Part shown: piece by piece, positions 48,401-61,300 of the stretch | Layout of the letters: every line of letters begins with the position of its first letter | How positions within the stretch are numbered: the first letter of the stretch is position 1 | Assembly: GCF_003576645.1 (NCBI RefSeq) | Contig: NC_044918.1 | Span: forward strand, 29,264,660-29,328,659 | Reading direction: 5' to 3' | From: Ipomoea triloba | Taxonomy: Eukaryota > Streptophyta > Magnoliopsida > Solanales > Convolvulaceae | Length of the DNA stretch: 64,000 bases | Translations under genes and position numbers: made by a program | The notes under the pieces: model-generated | What the model was told of the DNA's origin: nothing | Database searches by the model: none | Seen by the model: the letters and a program-made list of their open reading frames with translations, nothing else

Positions 48401-51400
48401 ATATTATTGTTTGTTAATAATCCGATTTTCTCCACATAGAAAATAAGATGATTAAAGTACGATCTTGATTATGTAGATTGATTGTCATATTGCAAGAGAA
48501 GACTTTCATATATGACATTAACAGTCTAAAGATATTGGATACTATTGATACTGTTCCAAATTCAAGAGGTTAGTTTCTATAAGTTTCATTCTATTCTCAA
48601 TTATGCAAAAAATTGCATCGTCTTTCAGCTGTAAAAAAATTATTTTCATCTGTGGTAATGAAAAATTTCTTTAGGTTGTATTTGTATGTGCTGGGCACAT
48701 CTCCTCAACTTTATTGCCATATCTTCATTTTTTATGCATATTGCTTCTGTTGAAGTTCATAGGGTTATAGTTCTTATGGTTTGGATTGCAAACATCTAAT
48801 AACAATTATATAATAGATGGAGTAAGCTTCTATGCACTCAATGCTATCTGTTAAATCTGGAGATTAGATCGGGAGAAGTTGAAGCTTACTAATGATCTTA
48901 TATGACCACTAGTTAATGTACATACATCGAAGAATAAATTTTGACTATAGTATATAGTCATATAGAAAGAATGACATAGAAGGAAGAAGGAATGCACATG
49001 CAGTTTGGTTCAGAGTAATTGGTGAAGTGGCAAGTTTAAGCAAGGGATAGGGCGGACTATAGATTTTGAATGGAGATCACATTTTCTGTGAAGCCCTTAG
49101 GTGAAGTGGAATCTGTGTCTCAAAGAAATGAAAATGATGGAATGTAGAATGTAGATGGTGATGTGAAGCCCTTAAGAGATCACATCCTAGTTCTTCCCAT
49201 TTGATCATTTCGCTTAAGTTCTTGTTATTGCATTTAGACAGAATAACTACAAAATTCAGTTAATATTCTATGTAGTACAGGTAACATAGTAGAGATCTCT
49301 ACTTTCTTCTGCAGAATCTTTAAATTTCCTACTTCTTAGAATTCATTTCATCTTTGATCATCATATTAAAATGTGATCAATCTTTCCTCCTTCCTTTGAA
49401 GAAGCTGTGCTTAAATTTCTTTCCGTACTTGAAATGATTTTGTTGTATCCATGTTACTGCATTTCTATAGCCAATAATTATATACATCACTTGCTCATTG
49501 GAAACATTTTAACACTGATATTAACAACTGAAGGAAGTTATGCAACATCATTAAAACTGCCTTCTGCTCTTCTAATTAACACATTATTTTTAATATTAGG
49601 ACACTGTGCATTTTCCCCATGTTTGGATGGTTCATTTTTGGCTCTTCCAGCAAGTACAACAAAAGGTTCAGTGTTAGTATACAACGTGATGGACCTCCAC
49701 TTGCACTGTGAGGTTGTGCTTCCATCTTTTGAACTTATGTATCTAATTCAAGGGTTGTCTTTAATGAGAACTCTGAGGGAAAATATGTTTTAGATTTCCT
49801 TCTTTGGTGATGGTTAATAACAATGGATTTGAAAAGCTGCAAAATTCTGGTTAATAGGAATCTATACCAGATTTACTGCATGGGGAATATTCTATTTTGC
49901 CAAACCTTAAAACCTATCTAGCCTCATATTCAATTTCATAATTTATTGGCCCATGTTTTATACAATTAAAATGTAAATTCTAAGCTTAATGATGCTCTCT
50001 TTGAAATATTCCCTTTTTGCCACTGTTTCTGTGTAGCCTATTAATTTATTATTTTTTACAAAGGGGAATAGATTCATAACCAACCGTTTGCTTACTACAA
50101 ACTCTCAGTTAATTTAATTTTCTCTCACCTTCTTCTTCTCTGTTTTGTCAACATGATATAAAATGCAGATAGATGCACATCGCTCACCATTAACTTCCAT
50201 GGCTCTATCTTCAAGGGGAATGTACATTGCAACTGCATCTGAGCAAGGGACCATTGTCAGAGTTCATCTTGTTTCAGATGCTACCAAGGTGAAAAATCAT
50301 AAACAGATTTATGTTTTCTGCAATTGCACAGTGAATGTTGTCATAAATATTGTCACCTTTTGCCAACTATAGACCCAGCTTGAGGAAAAAGAGCTTAGCA
50401 TTGGGTTTACCTAAATTATCTTTTCAAATCATAAACAGGGTTATGTTTGCTGCCATACCCCCACTAATTTCTGCATGCAGATATTAATCATAAATTTGTT
50501 ACTTCTTTCCAAATTTTGTTAGTATTCAGTTACTAACATGTGCTTTTATTTATTTATTTTAATGGTAAGAATCCATGTGAAAAGAATGATGGTGTAGTTT
50601 GAATGGTCTATAGAGCATGTATGGAGCACTACCTTTCCTCCTTGTACAGAGTGGTCAATGTAATCCTTCTTGTCTAATAAACTAGCCATCTAGCCCTGGG
50701 ATAGGTCAAATTCACTTAAGAAAAATGCACTTGAAATATCCTGGACAAATTGAACCTCTAAGCAGTTCTTCAGATTTATTTTGTTGTGGCCCAATTATAA
50801 TTATGAATTCATTATTTAGCATGTATAAGAGAGTCATAGAACAACTCCACCCCAGTTCAGGACTCTTTGGAGTCTCCACTTTGTGAGTGCAGGGATACAG
50901 TGATCTTTCATGTTTCATTAAATCTTTGCACCTGTGCATACTACATTCTTGGTGTTGTTCTTTTTTAGTTTGTTTGGTATTTTCCATTTCTTGTGTGTAT
51001 GGGATCTTAGTCTGTTTGATTGGCAGTCATACAGTTTCAGGAGGGGGACATGCCCATCAATTATCTATTCTCTGTCATTTGCACCAATGACTGGACTTCC
51101 TGATATTGTTCTGGCCACAAGCTCTTCAGGTTCTGCTCACATTTTCTCTCTGAGCAACACCTTGAATCAAAGGTGAGAGCTGAGTCCCTTTATACTGCTA
51201 CACTACTACCATATGTTAGGTTTCTACATATTTTTATTCTTTTATCAGAGTTACATCAGCTTCCAGTATCTAAGTTTGAACCAAATAGAAAAAATGACGA
51301 TTGTGTCCAATTGCTAGGATTGAAGTCTTGAAAATTAATTTTTCCTCTTCTTTTTATACATCTTTGTCTTCATTTCTCCCCTTTAAATAAGCTACATAAT

Positions 51401-52442
51401 TTTTCCTAGCATGGTGATTAACTCTTCCTAAGAGAAACACCAACTTTGTTACCCTGAGTATGATTGCATATTTGACATCATGACATCCTGGTTTTTTTAG
51501 AAATTCAGTGATTTGCTTGATATTTCTACCTTGTTTGATTTCTCCCCTCTCTTCAAACAGCATTAAGAACCTCTTCTGTCACATTAATTGGTTCAGCTGG
51601 GCTTACTGCCATTCATAGAAGAGCATGCTAGAACTTTGTCTCTGATAAGATTTCCACATTAAAGATTTTTCTTTTAATGTTATCATTAATAAACTTGGTT
51701 CCTGTTATTTTTGCATATTTTACCTCTTTCCAGAACCAAAAGATCAAGTGGCCTTTTTGCATCAGTAATACCTGATTCTGTTTGTGATGCATTAGATCCT
51801 GCTCATCACCATGTGCTTCATAATGCTGTTTCAGCTGGAGTCAAAAGGTAACATCAATTATTTACCCAGCCACACATGAAGTATTAAAAAGTTTTAGTCC
51901 CAACTGTAGAGTAGATGGAGCGCATAAATGCATGTGTTTAAGCGACATGCATTTATTTCGTGTTCAGGACATAATTATTATTATTGTCACCGCAGTATTA
52001 TGATTGCAGATAGAAATGCAAATACCAAAGCTCTATATGAGATTCAGTTAAAAATGGTTTTAGTTTTCTCTTCTAAATTGGCTTGCATTAGAGACCACCC
52101 TTGAGATTCCACAGGTGGCCCATTCAGTCATTAGTCTGGATTACTAATAAGATTATGAAGGCTTAAACAGCTTTTGATTTATCCTCTTTGAGGTTGGGCA
52201 TTAGGCAGGCTCTGTTCTATCTGTTAGAGTTTTACTTCAAAAGCCTTAATCTTCTTATAGTTTTCATTATAAAGCGTTATTTTTTTTCTTTTCTTTTTGC
52301 AGTAACACACTGATCCGCAAGACAGACAAAGTTAGTGAACCCTCAACGTCTGGAACTGTGGCATTAAGGTCAGATCACATATCATCATGCCCATTTTGTT
52401 TTGGTGCCTTGTTTGACATTTATCTATTATCTATTTGTTCCT

Positions 52443-52476
<34 letters not shown>

Positions 52477-53503
52477 CTGACACTACACACCAGCTTCTTT
52501 CTCTATTTTGTTTTATTTATGTAACCATGTTAAACAGTAACATAATGCAGCTTAAGGAATGTACTCTACCCTTTCCAGACATATGCATTAGACAACCACC
52601 TGTGCAAAATACACGATAACTAATGCCTTTGGAATTGAAAATAAAAAATTCAAATGCTACAAATTGTCTAAGTATTTAAATGTTAATACACTTGATATGT
52701 GATTGGTACATAAAAATTAAAGCAGGGAGTGTATATGTATTTGGAAATTAAATATCTTCGGTTCAAGATTTAATTAAAATTTTACAAATAATTTAAATAT
52801 TTAAATGTAAATATTATATTACTTTTTTTTTTAATCAAGAAACTATGAAATATAAGACATCCATAATTTTCAATAAAATTATGGTTAAACCGTTCCCAAC
52901 AGAAATTGAATTCCATTGCAATTATGGTTGAATCAAGTTGTAATGGGCGTTTTTCATGGGAATTGTGTTTTGTTGTAATTTGTGATTTGCAGCGGAATTT
53001 AAGGCTTTCTCAATGGAATTTTGCTGTTGTAAATCATGAATGGGCGTTTTAGTGAGAGATAATGCACAAAAAATGTTCTTATTAGTGTGTACAGAACTTA
53101 ATTTTGTGCAGGGAGAAAGTTTCAACAAGCTGCCGAGTGACAATTGTTTGGCACATAGTTTCACTTGAATATATTATATTGATATTTAGATAGTGTTGTA
53201 ATGTATATTTGGTTTGTCATTGTTTCCTTAGGCAAGATGCAGATAATATATTTATTTATTGTGCATTACGCAATTAACAGACAATAGTATGCTTGTTATA
53301 ATGCTATTCGAATTTAGTTTAGTGATGTGTTCATCTGATGTTGGATTTTGGCATTTCGCAGAGCAACTATATCAGTAATAACATTAGCAGGATATTTTAT
53401 GGAATATGGGTACAGTGTCAACTATCAGAATGAGTCCTCCTGGGCGTTGGAGCGGGAATTTAATCTTTTAACAATCACTGCAGATAAAGGAGGTACAGCT
53501 TAG
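45405..53503 (+). CDS. ATG18: Autophagy-related protein 18 (PROPPIN WD40), 11 exons
   Basis: WD40 beta-propeller that binds PI3P on autophagic membranes and works with ATG2 in phagophore growth; closest in my reading to the plant ATG18b type. Exons: 45405-45463, 45652-45725, 46107-46180, 46277-46386, 48477-48568, 49600-49712, 50169-50288, 51027-51172, 51734-51847, 52303-52368 and 53362-53503, all GT-AG. They join to 1110 bases, 369 residues, normal for the family. The lipid-binding FRRG motif is at 218-221 in SYSFRRGTCP. Other family blocks: ASFNQDNSCFTIGTKEGFKIF, RRLCLFNT, EKTFIYDINSLKILDTIDTV, ALPASTTKGSVLVYN, DAHRSPLTSMALSSRGMYIA and LDPAHHHVLHNAV. Exon 6 gives Gly-His-Cys-Ala, where plant relatives I know and the partial duplicate at 6934 have Gly-Leu-Cys-Ala. 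Intron 4 (2.1 kb) carries a hAT element and intron 10 follows a poly-T run. The last exon is less conserved, so the C-terminus is less certain. Confidence 0.95.
46464..47268. mobile_element. hAT-type MITE in ATG18 intron 4 (805 bp)
   Basis: Inverted ends TAGGGGTGGAAATAGGCC and, from the right, TAGGGGTGGGAAAGGCC. Perfect 8-bp target duplication gttgcact (46456-46463 and 47269-47276). The subterminal regions are full of TAGGCC, GGCCTG and their complements. No transposase. Confidence 0.96.
52443..52477. repeat. Poly-T run in ATG18 intron 10
   Basis: About 35 consecutive T. The true length is uncertain in an assembly. Confidence 0.9.
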
Positions 53504-53887
53504 CTTCATAGGTTTGTTTCATCTTCAAGCTTTTTCGATGCGCTTTTGTGTCGAATGATGCCATCATGACTTGTGTTGTTGTCACCCTCAGTAGTCAAAT
53601 GCGTATTGAGTTTATGATAAACAAGGCAGTGACATGATAATGTAAAATGAAATCCTATGCCTCAATCTGAAGTAGAACTGTAAATTTGATTTATCAATAT
53701 AGATTTGTATCTCCTGTTGGGGCATTAACTTACAATCTTCTGCTGTGATTTTCTTGTTAAACCTGCCTTGCATTAACCGCCATGTATTCCAATTGTTATA
53801 TTATGGACCAGATTCATATTGTATTGTGAACCCCGATACAAAAATTATGTACCTTCAGTTAACACATACATTCTATACAGGTAACAC

Positions 53888-54813
53888 CAGGGACGGAGCC
53901 AGAAAATTCCGGTTGGAGAGGCCAATGTAGTCATATAGTAGAGAACATTCAAAGTGTCAGTAGACATTATAATTAACCGTACAAAGTTCCAAGCTATTAT
54001 ACACGAATCATACATCCATAAATTATCAAATATATAACTCTAGGTTAAATACATTCTTTCACATTTAAGGGCTAAAATGAATAATATCTCGTATTCAAAA
54101 TATGTAACTTGAATGTGAAAATATTTACCTGAAATAGAGATTTAGACAAAACTTGTTGATTTCTATTTTTGTCAAAATCTGAAAATTAAATATGTATTCA
54201 TTGCTTCACCTCTCCTCTCTGGTCTGTGAACCTTAATAGCCTCCCAATAATTCAGAGAATAGAAAACCTTAAATCTGAGTTTATGATTATGGAAACAGGC
54301 CAAAGAAGAAGGGTGAAATGAAAAACCAAACAATAATGGTTTGTCCCTTTCCCTCGATCAGCCGAAACAAAATGAAGGAAAGCAAAATGGGTTTCTTTGG
54401 TTGCCTTTTTACTGCTGAAGGAGGAGCTAGGGAGTGCTAACAAAGCAAAGGGTTTCATCTTCTTTTATTACTGATTCTGCCGATTGATCATTTCGAGGAA
54501 AGCAAAGCAACACATAGTTTTTTTTTTATTTGCTTCTTTCTGCAGAAAAGAGGAAAAGCAAAAGGCAAAAGCTACTTTTCCCTCTTTTAAGCCATAAAAT
54601 AAGGGAGAATTTTTTTTTAAAAACAAACAAGAGAATAAGACAAAAGGAATTAATGTGAAGGTAAGGGGTAAGGGGTAGGGGTAAGGGCATGGGGGTTGGG
54701 GGGGCCAGGAGACAAAAGGAATTAATGTGAAGGTAAGGGGTAGGGGGTAAAGCGTGGGGGTTGGCCGGTTGGGGGGCCAGGGCCCCCTACCTCCTAACGT
54801 GGCTCCGTCCCTG
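53888..54813. mobile_element. hAT-type element downstream of ATG18 (926 bp)
   Basis: Perfect inverted ends CAGGGACGGAGCCA and, from the right, CAGGGACGGAGCCA. Perfect 8-bp target duplication ggtaacac (53880-53887 and 54814-54821). The right part holds G-rich tandem units (ggtaaggggtaggggtaagg type, 54655-54780). The CAGGG-type end and 8-bp duplication indicate hAT. No transposase; the open frame through the G-rich units is repeat-driven. Confidence 0.95.
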
Positions 54814-55380
54814 GGTAACACGTAAACAAATAACTTGATAATTGCTAACACATAATATGATAGCTACAGGTACAGAATGTGTCAACTAAAGATACAAAAT
54901 CTAAAAGTTATTTTTGTATCAGGGTCTACAATGCAAGGTGAACCCCTACCCAAGTATTCACTTATAGTTGCTTATTTATGCCAAACCGTACTTTGTGCTT
55001 GGTGAGTTAAAGATGCATTGCCAAAAGGTAGACGCTCATTTAAAATGAATAAACAATTTAATAAATTGACATATTTTTCATTCTTATCTCGTATATAATT
55101 TAATTATTAATTTTTTAGAGTGACGAGCAAAACTCATAACCACTCATTGAGGGTGTATATCGGGTGAACTCTACCTATATGTAAAATGAAAGCCTTATTA
55201 TCGTGCATGCAGCAAAGAGTTAGCTAAAATAAAATCAAAATCAAAATCCTAAGACACTTCTCTCCAAATACACAAAGTAAAATACATCAGCAGCCATGAG
55301 AACAGCAGCGCTACTGCAAAAGTCTCCAACAACCCTCACTAAAGGGCCCTTTGATCTCTCCATTTAAATAGAATATATAA
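54814..55380. other. Interval between ATG18 and SND2 3' ends
   Basis: Convergent genes face this interval. It should hold the 3' UTR of the minus-strand SND2 gene. No other gene is seen. Confidence 0.5.
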
Positions 55381-58300
55381 TCATCGACCTTTTGCCTTGA
55401 CAAATTTAGTTCTTGAAGCCTTCCTCTCCATCTTCTCTCTCTTTTTCCTTGTCTTCTCATCTTCTTCAGCATCCTGCAACCAAAACCATTATATTAGTCA
55501 CACCCCATAGAACCACGAGTAAATAGCAGAGACACCAACATACATACCTCGGAACCCATTGACAAAAATCCTTTCAGGAATCCAAATGATTTGTATAGTG
55601 CAAATCCTGGTATCTGGAAACCAAAACCACAATCCACTTAAAACATCGACTAGGTTGTTGCTCGTTACCAGAAGCAGATCACTCTGAAAATAATGCTGGA
55701 AATGATAAACTAACAAGTTCTAAATAAGGAGCCCAGGGTCACAAACTGCAACACTTTCTACCAATACTAAGACAAAATCTCCCTAGAATGTTTACTAAGA
55801 CAAATCTCCCAAGAATATTTTGGACATGAATGGACTCTATTATTCTGATGACTCTCTCAAGTCTTACACTTTTACCGGCATAAAGCAGAAAAGGCTTCAA
55901 ACTTAAAACTAACACAACTCATATCAGCCTAGCCTAGGGGCGGGGGCGGGGGCCAAGTTGGAACCAAGCCAACCTAACCGGCAAAGCTAGGGACCTGAAA
56001 AATCTATAAATTGAAACCTAACAAAACTGTAGTTTGATGTGTTTGGTTCAGGTAGTAAAAATTATGGAATAACCAATTTTTCAAGCAATTGAAAGACTTG
56101 AGATGAAAGTCTCAACAGCCTCAATTTGAAAATTGCATCTAAGACTATGGTATCATAGCAAAAGATTTCAAGATGAATAACAAAAACAACCTTCCAGGGT
56201 TGTACTACTATAATCAGTGCTAAGACTCAAATCTGACCAGAGAGGGGTAGGGAAGAAGCTGAACTAGTTGAATCTTTTCATAGCCATGACAATTGAGGGA
56301 TGGTGTTTGAGAAGAAATTAGGGGTTTTCTGTTTACTATGGATTTCATACCTAAATATTTTCCCAAATTACAGGCCAAAGATTATCTAACAATGTAGTAC
56401 TAACAAGAACCATCCTCTCTTATAAACAACAGAGGATTCAAATAATTTGCATCACAGAAAAAATCAACCAGAGATCCACCCAATTCAATGGCTACTGAAC
56501 AAGGCCATATTGATCCTATCGATAGAGTCTGGGAACTGCAACACATCACAACTGAGATGCAAGCAAATTTTCAAGCCTGAGAAAAATGCATGGGGAGAAT
56601 TTAAGGACGTATATATCAAACTATAGGAACCCTAAATGATCTCGTGACATCATGTATCGCCTATGATTGCAAGCGAATAGAGGAAATAGAGTTGCATTGG
56701 TAGTCAAGGAATTGCCCAGCCTGTCCTACACGTTACTCCACCACACAATGGTGGTAGGTTGAGAAAAGTAAAATTAGTGGCTTATCAACTCAACAATGGA
56801 GCATCATAATGGTGAGAAAAAGTATAAGACTGGCAGAGGCATCTAGGGAAACAACCAATATGACTTCAGTCAAAGATAAAGAAGTTGTTAATGGCACAGT
56901 ACCCAACAGCAAAACATGGGCAATATTTAATCCAATTATGCTCCTGATGGAAAATGATGTCTATGACTATCCCATTGAGTTCAATAAGTTGTCTTCTACC
57001 AGTTCTACAAACAACAATCTAACAGAATATGAGGACCAACAGATTTCAAGTTACGTTAATAGACTGAAGCCAACCACCCAAGGAAAGATGGACTGCCACA
57101 CAGCCATGACCTTAACTGAGGTGTGAAATATGGCCATGAAGGCAGGACTCTTACAAAAAGCGATGCCCAAGTAGGGCAGCCTCACCCAGAGCTTAAGAGA
57201 GAAGAAAAGAGACCAGCACATGAGGTTTGAGAAGGGCATAAGAAATCCAGCAACATTCCATATGCACAGCCAAATATCAATCAATAAATCTTTTAAATAT
57301 GAGAGCCTAGCTATGCATCTAACAGCTGCCCAAGGAAGAAGATGGCGAACATAGCTGAGTAAACTAAGTTTGAAGAACTAGATGAGAGAATGAGGTAGAG
57401 GATGTTTGTGGCCTTGATGAGGAAGATAACCATGAGCTTGAGCGGGCTAGTATTGTCATTCTGAAAATTGACACAAAGCAATCTGACTAGAACTGAGAAT
57501 TGAAAGAGATTTAGAAACCTACAGATATTGGGATTACATTTAATAGTATTAGGAAACTATCACCAATAATACTTATAATAGTTTGTTTCTTTTCTAAATT
57601 AATTAAATATTCCATTATAATTCCTAGTAGAAGAAACCTATAAAGATGGAGTTACATACTTACATTTAATGGTATTACAAAACTATCACGAATATAAATT
57701 ACTTGCAATCTTTTGTTTCTTTTATAAATTAAATATTCTATGATGATTCCTAGTAGAATTAGAATTGATATTGGGTATTCCCCCTAATAAGTACACTTGT
57801 AGAGTTGTAGTCATGGATGGGGTTCAACTTTTCAATAGATAACTATTCTTCTTAACTTGAAGCTAGTTGTTTTTCTTTTGCACTTCTTTTAACCAAAAAG
57901 AAGTCTCTTCGGTTCTCAGGAGCCTATGCAAAGTTTTTTTAAACAAATTTTCTAAGGGTGTCAAAGCTCTCCTTGATTTCTGCTGCTTCAAATAATAATA
58001 TAAAAGGGTTGAACAAGTTATAGAACCATTTTGAGAAAGCAAAATCCAATATTCCAATCAAACTATAGCATCTTCGCTTATTGCAAACAATATTAAAAAC
58101 CTGTGAGAATCCACAATGCTACATAAAAGCCATGCATATTCACAAGGCAGATACTATTGAACATCAAAGGGCCACCAATCACGATTAGGTTTTCACTATT
58201 CCTCGAATCTCTTCTTTCTTTCAACTTCCCAATTATATTACACTTGCAATTCAACATAGAAAATGTGCTCCTAAAAACATGTCCAGCAAATTCACCTTTA

Positions 58301-59333
58301 TGAGACAACCTCTATGTTTGGCAACCTTTAACATGTTTGCAAGCATGTCATAGTTTAAGAAATGCTTTTGATAAAGAATATAAATTGAAGTTTAGAAGCT
58401 ACAGCTTTTAATAACTACAAGAATGTAATGAGGGAAAAAGTTCATTAGGAAAAAAAGCTGAAGTTATAAAGCATACCACTAGGTAAGTGTACCAAAACTT
58501 GTCCGACAAGATAGATGCAAGTTGAACAAAACATGTGATATAGATCACGTCATGTAGATAGCTGCAAGAATAAAATGAGGTAAGCAAATCCCTAAAATGA
58601 TCAAAAAACAAGCATATAATACAAAACTTAATACTTTGCTAGGATACTGCAAGGGATTGATAATGTATCAGAAAATTTTCTTCATTTCCATTTTATTTTA
58701 ATTTCCCCCATTATGCTTTAAGAGCCAAATTTCTGGAAAACTCCCATGCAAGATGACACTATTGCAAAAAGAAAATGCAACTATAATGAGTTTCTTTTGC
58801 TGTAACAACCCAATTTAAAGCTACATGGGTTCTTCAGTACACAATCAGACCAAATTTCAACTAAAAAAACCACATGGTAAACATATAGAATTCACATCAA
58901 AATCTTTTCGAATCAATGCTGCTCGAAATATAAAGACAAAATGAAAATGATACCCGCAAACTCCGGCAGTACTCATATCGTATCCACCATCAATGAGCTC
59001 TCCATCATCACCATAACTGGGTTTAGCCATGGCGGCCAATTGTTGGTAAGGTAAAATGTAGGCTACAGAAGTGAATACTAGCCCGAACCAGTGCATCCAG
59101 GAAATACTAGAGTAGAAAATCCCAAATCTCACCAGCAGATATACAGCCTATATAGTATATACACACAATTAAATGATCAATTAACGGAAAACCCCAAAAA
59201 TAAAATCGTAATTTTCAAAATTAATAGTAAAATAAGAAAAAGTTTTTACATTGCATATAAGGATAATGCGAAGGAGGGTCCTCATGTGCCGAGCGTTCTC
59301 TTCCTTGCGCTTCTTCGCTCCTTGATTTGCCAT
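55381..59333 (-). CDS. SND2/TMEM208 family ER membrane protein, 5 exons
   Basis: Small ER membrane protein of the SRP-independent targeting (SND) pathway. Minus-strand exons: 59250-59333, 58954-59147, 58477-58561, 55548-55613 and 55381-55473, all GT-AG. They join to 522 bases, 173 residues, the length typical of the family. The N-terminus is basic (MANQGAKKRKEENARHMRTL). Two hydrophobic segments follow (about 20-41 and 47-63), then a loop with GDDGELIDGGYDMS, then a second hydrophobic pair (about 94-117 and 119-138), and a highly charged Lys/Arg/Glu tail ending VKAKGR. The start ATG at 59333 is the first in frame, and the exon before the first donor is 28 codons. Intron 3 is 2.9 kb and includes an unrecognised open stretch at 56809-57126 (+). 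A GA microsatellite lies in the presumed 5' UTR. Confidence 0.95.
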
Positions 59334-59549
59334 CGCTGAGAACAGAGACGACAACCTATTACGGTTTCAGGAAGCTGATCAAGAAAGCAATGATGCTTGT
59401 GGCAGTAGGCGGTGAGGAGTTCGAGGCAGTGACGAACTGAAAGATTAGAGGCTTCGATCAGTGGCGATGTCGCCGGACTCCGCTGGGCGGTGGCCGGAGA
59501 AGCAGCAGATCGAAGATTCCGAAGACGCGAAGAAGAAATGGTCGAAAAT

Positions 59550-59572
59550 GGAGAGAGAGAGAGAGAGAGAGG
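59550..59572. repeat. (GA)n microsatellite in the SND2 5' region
   Basis: About eleven GA units roughly 215-240 bases upstream of the SND2 start codon. GA/CT runs are common near plant transcription starts. Confidence 0.9.
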
Positions 59573-59640
59573 AGAGACGACCAGAGTTGCTCGGCAGAGA
59601 GGAGAGACTGCTGTAAATGTTAATTACCTAGTATTATTTA

Positions 59641-60420
59641 GGAAAAATGTCAAATAGGTTACTAAACTTTCACACATTATTTGTGTAATTGAACTATGAA
59701 ATAAAGAAAATTAAGAATTGAACCATCAAAATCCCAAAAATTGTGTAAATAACATTGTTTACAAGTTACTTCAAAATTTTTCTTAAATATGATGTCATAA
59801 TTTCAAATTATATATAAAAAATTATTTTAATTTTCATTTTTAAAAATTAAAAAAATTTAAGAAGGTTAAGTCAATCTCCCACTTCATCTATTGTGTATAA
59901 AGGAGAGGCAACCATAACTACTCCCTCCTTTGTTCAGATGAAGAGGGGGTCCTGAGTGGCAAGACCAAGACGCTCGCAGCCGTGAGGTCCTGAGTTCGAA
60001 ATCGTCTATCACCCGGGTTTGAGCCTTATCCCACTCATATGAGGAGTGGGGTTTGCCTCGATAAACCCAACGAAGGTGGTTTGAGCCGGATCCCACTCAG
60101 ATGAGGAGTGGGGTTTGCCTCGATAAACCCAACGAAGGTGGGGGCAGTCATGACTGTCTTTCCCTTCATCCACAATAGGTGGTTGCAGTCACCTTCTGAA
60201 AATTATTTTTTTAAAATTTTTAAAAATAATAATTAAAATAATTTTTTTTATATAATTTGAAATTATGACATCATATTTAAAGACAACTTTGAAGTATCCT
60301 GTAAAAATTGTTACATACACAATTTTTGAGATTTTGATGGTTCAATTGCACATTTTTTTGTTCGATGGTTCAATTACACAATATGTAAAAGTTTAGTGAC
60401 ATATTTGACAATTTTTTTTC
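59641..60420. mobile_element. Mutator-like MITE carrying a tRNA-like insert (780 bp)
   Basis: Inverted ends GGAAAAATGTCAAATA and, from the right, GAAAAAAAATTGTCAAATA lead into arms of about 200 bp. The arms share TTGTGTAATTGAACCATC and AAATTATGACATCATATTTA in inverted form. A perfect 9-bp target duplication, tattattta, is at 59632-59640 and 60421-60429. The centre (59940-60140) holds a B-box-like GAGTTCGAAATC segment and a tandemly repeated block of about 60 bp (gaggagtggggtttgcctcg). No transposase. Confidence 0.92.
60010..60140. repeat. Two tandem units of about 60 bp
   Basis: Units beginning ggtttgagcc and containing gaggagtggggtttgcctcg and ataaacccaacgaaggtgg follow one another with three differences. 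They are in the centre of the Mutator-like MITE. Confidence 0.9.
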
Positions 60421-60429
60421 TATTATTTA

Positions 60430-61300
60430 TTTGATTTGTTTTTATTTTTATTTTTTAATAAAAGAATAATGAAAAAAATTTTAATTTCTTTAAGAATATT
60501 ATTGACTTTATTATAAGGTAGTATCTGTTCTATACTTTTTCCTTGTGACCTTTCCTCAAGGAGGGCTATGAATGTGACATTTGAGCACAAGGTGCATGAC
60601 AACAAAATTTCAAATTAACTAATGAACTATGCGCAAAAGTGTAAGTGCAACCAAGTTCCTAAATTGTCTATTATTATTATTATTGACAAAAATTAACACA
60701 TACTTTTAAGGCATGTAAAATCATATTATTTAGCATGAGAATTGAAAATGATACAAAAGAACTAACAAAAAAAAAAAGAACAATAAAAGTGATTATTAGA
60801 ACTTTACCCCCAAAAAAATAAAAAAATAAAAGAAGACTGAAATGTTGTTTGGGTTCAATCCGTTACTTTGAGATGACCTCAATAAGAGCTACAATAAATT
60901 TCAAAATCAAAATTTATAAAGTAATCAGAATTTACTTCTTTTTCAATCATCTCACTTGGTTGATCTTACACTCTTCTTTTTTACTTAAAAAATATTACAT
61001 TCATTCTTAAGTTGTGTACAACTAGTACTTTTAGTCCATAATTGTCTAGTTTTATAAATATAATCTTTAATTGTGTGACAATGCAACATATTTAGTTCTT
61101 TACTGATACATTTTAAATTCTGTCCTAACTTCTATGATTTGTCTCCATCTAAATCTTAAAACCATGCATTTTAGAAGAAACAATAATATGCTAAAAATTT
61201 TAATCAAGAGTATATTCAACTTCTGATATTTCAACCATATTGGCAATTCAATATAGAATCCACGAGTTTTGGTTGAGACATTTTCAAATTTAATTATGTA
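60430..61300. other. AT-rich intergenic DNA, nothing recognised
   Basis: No gene, RNA or element ends that I can support. It separates the SND2 5' region from the tandem array on its right. Confidence 0.5.
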
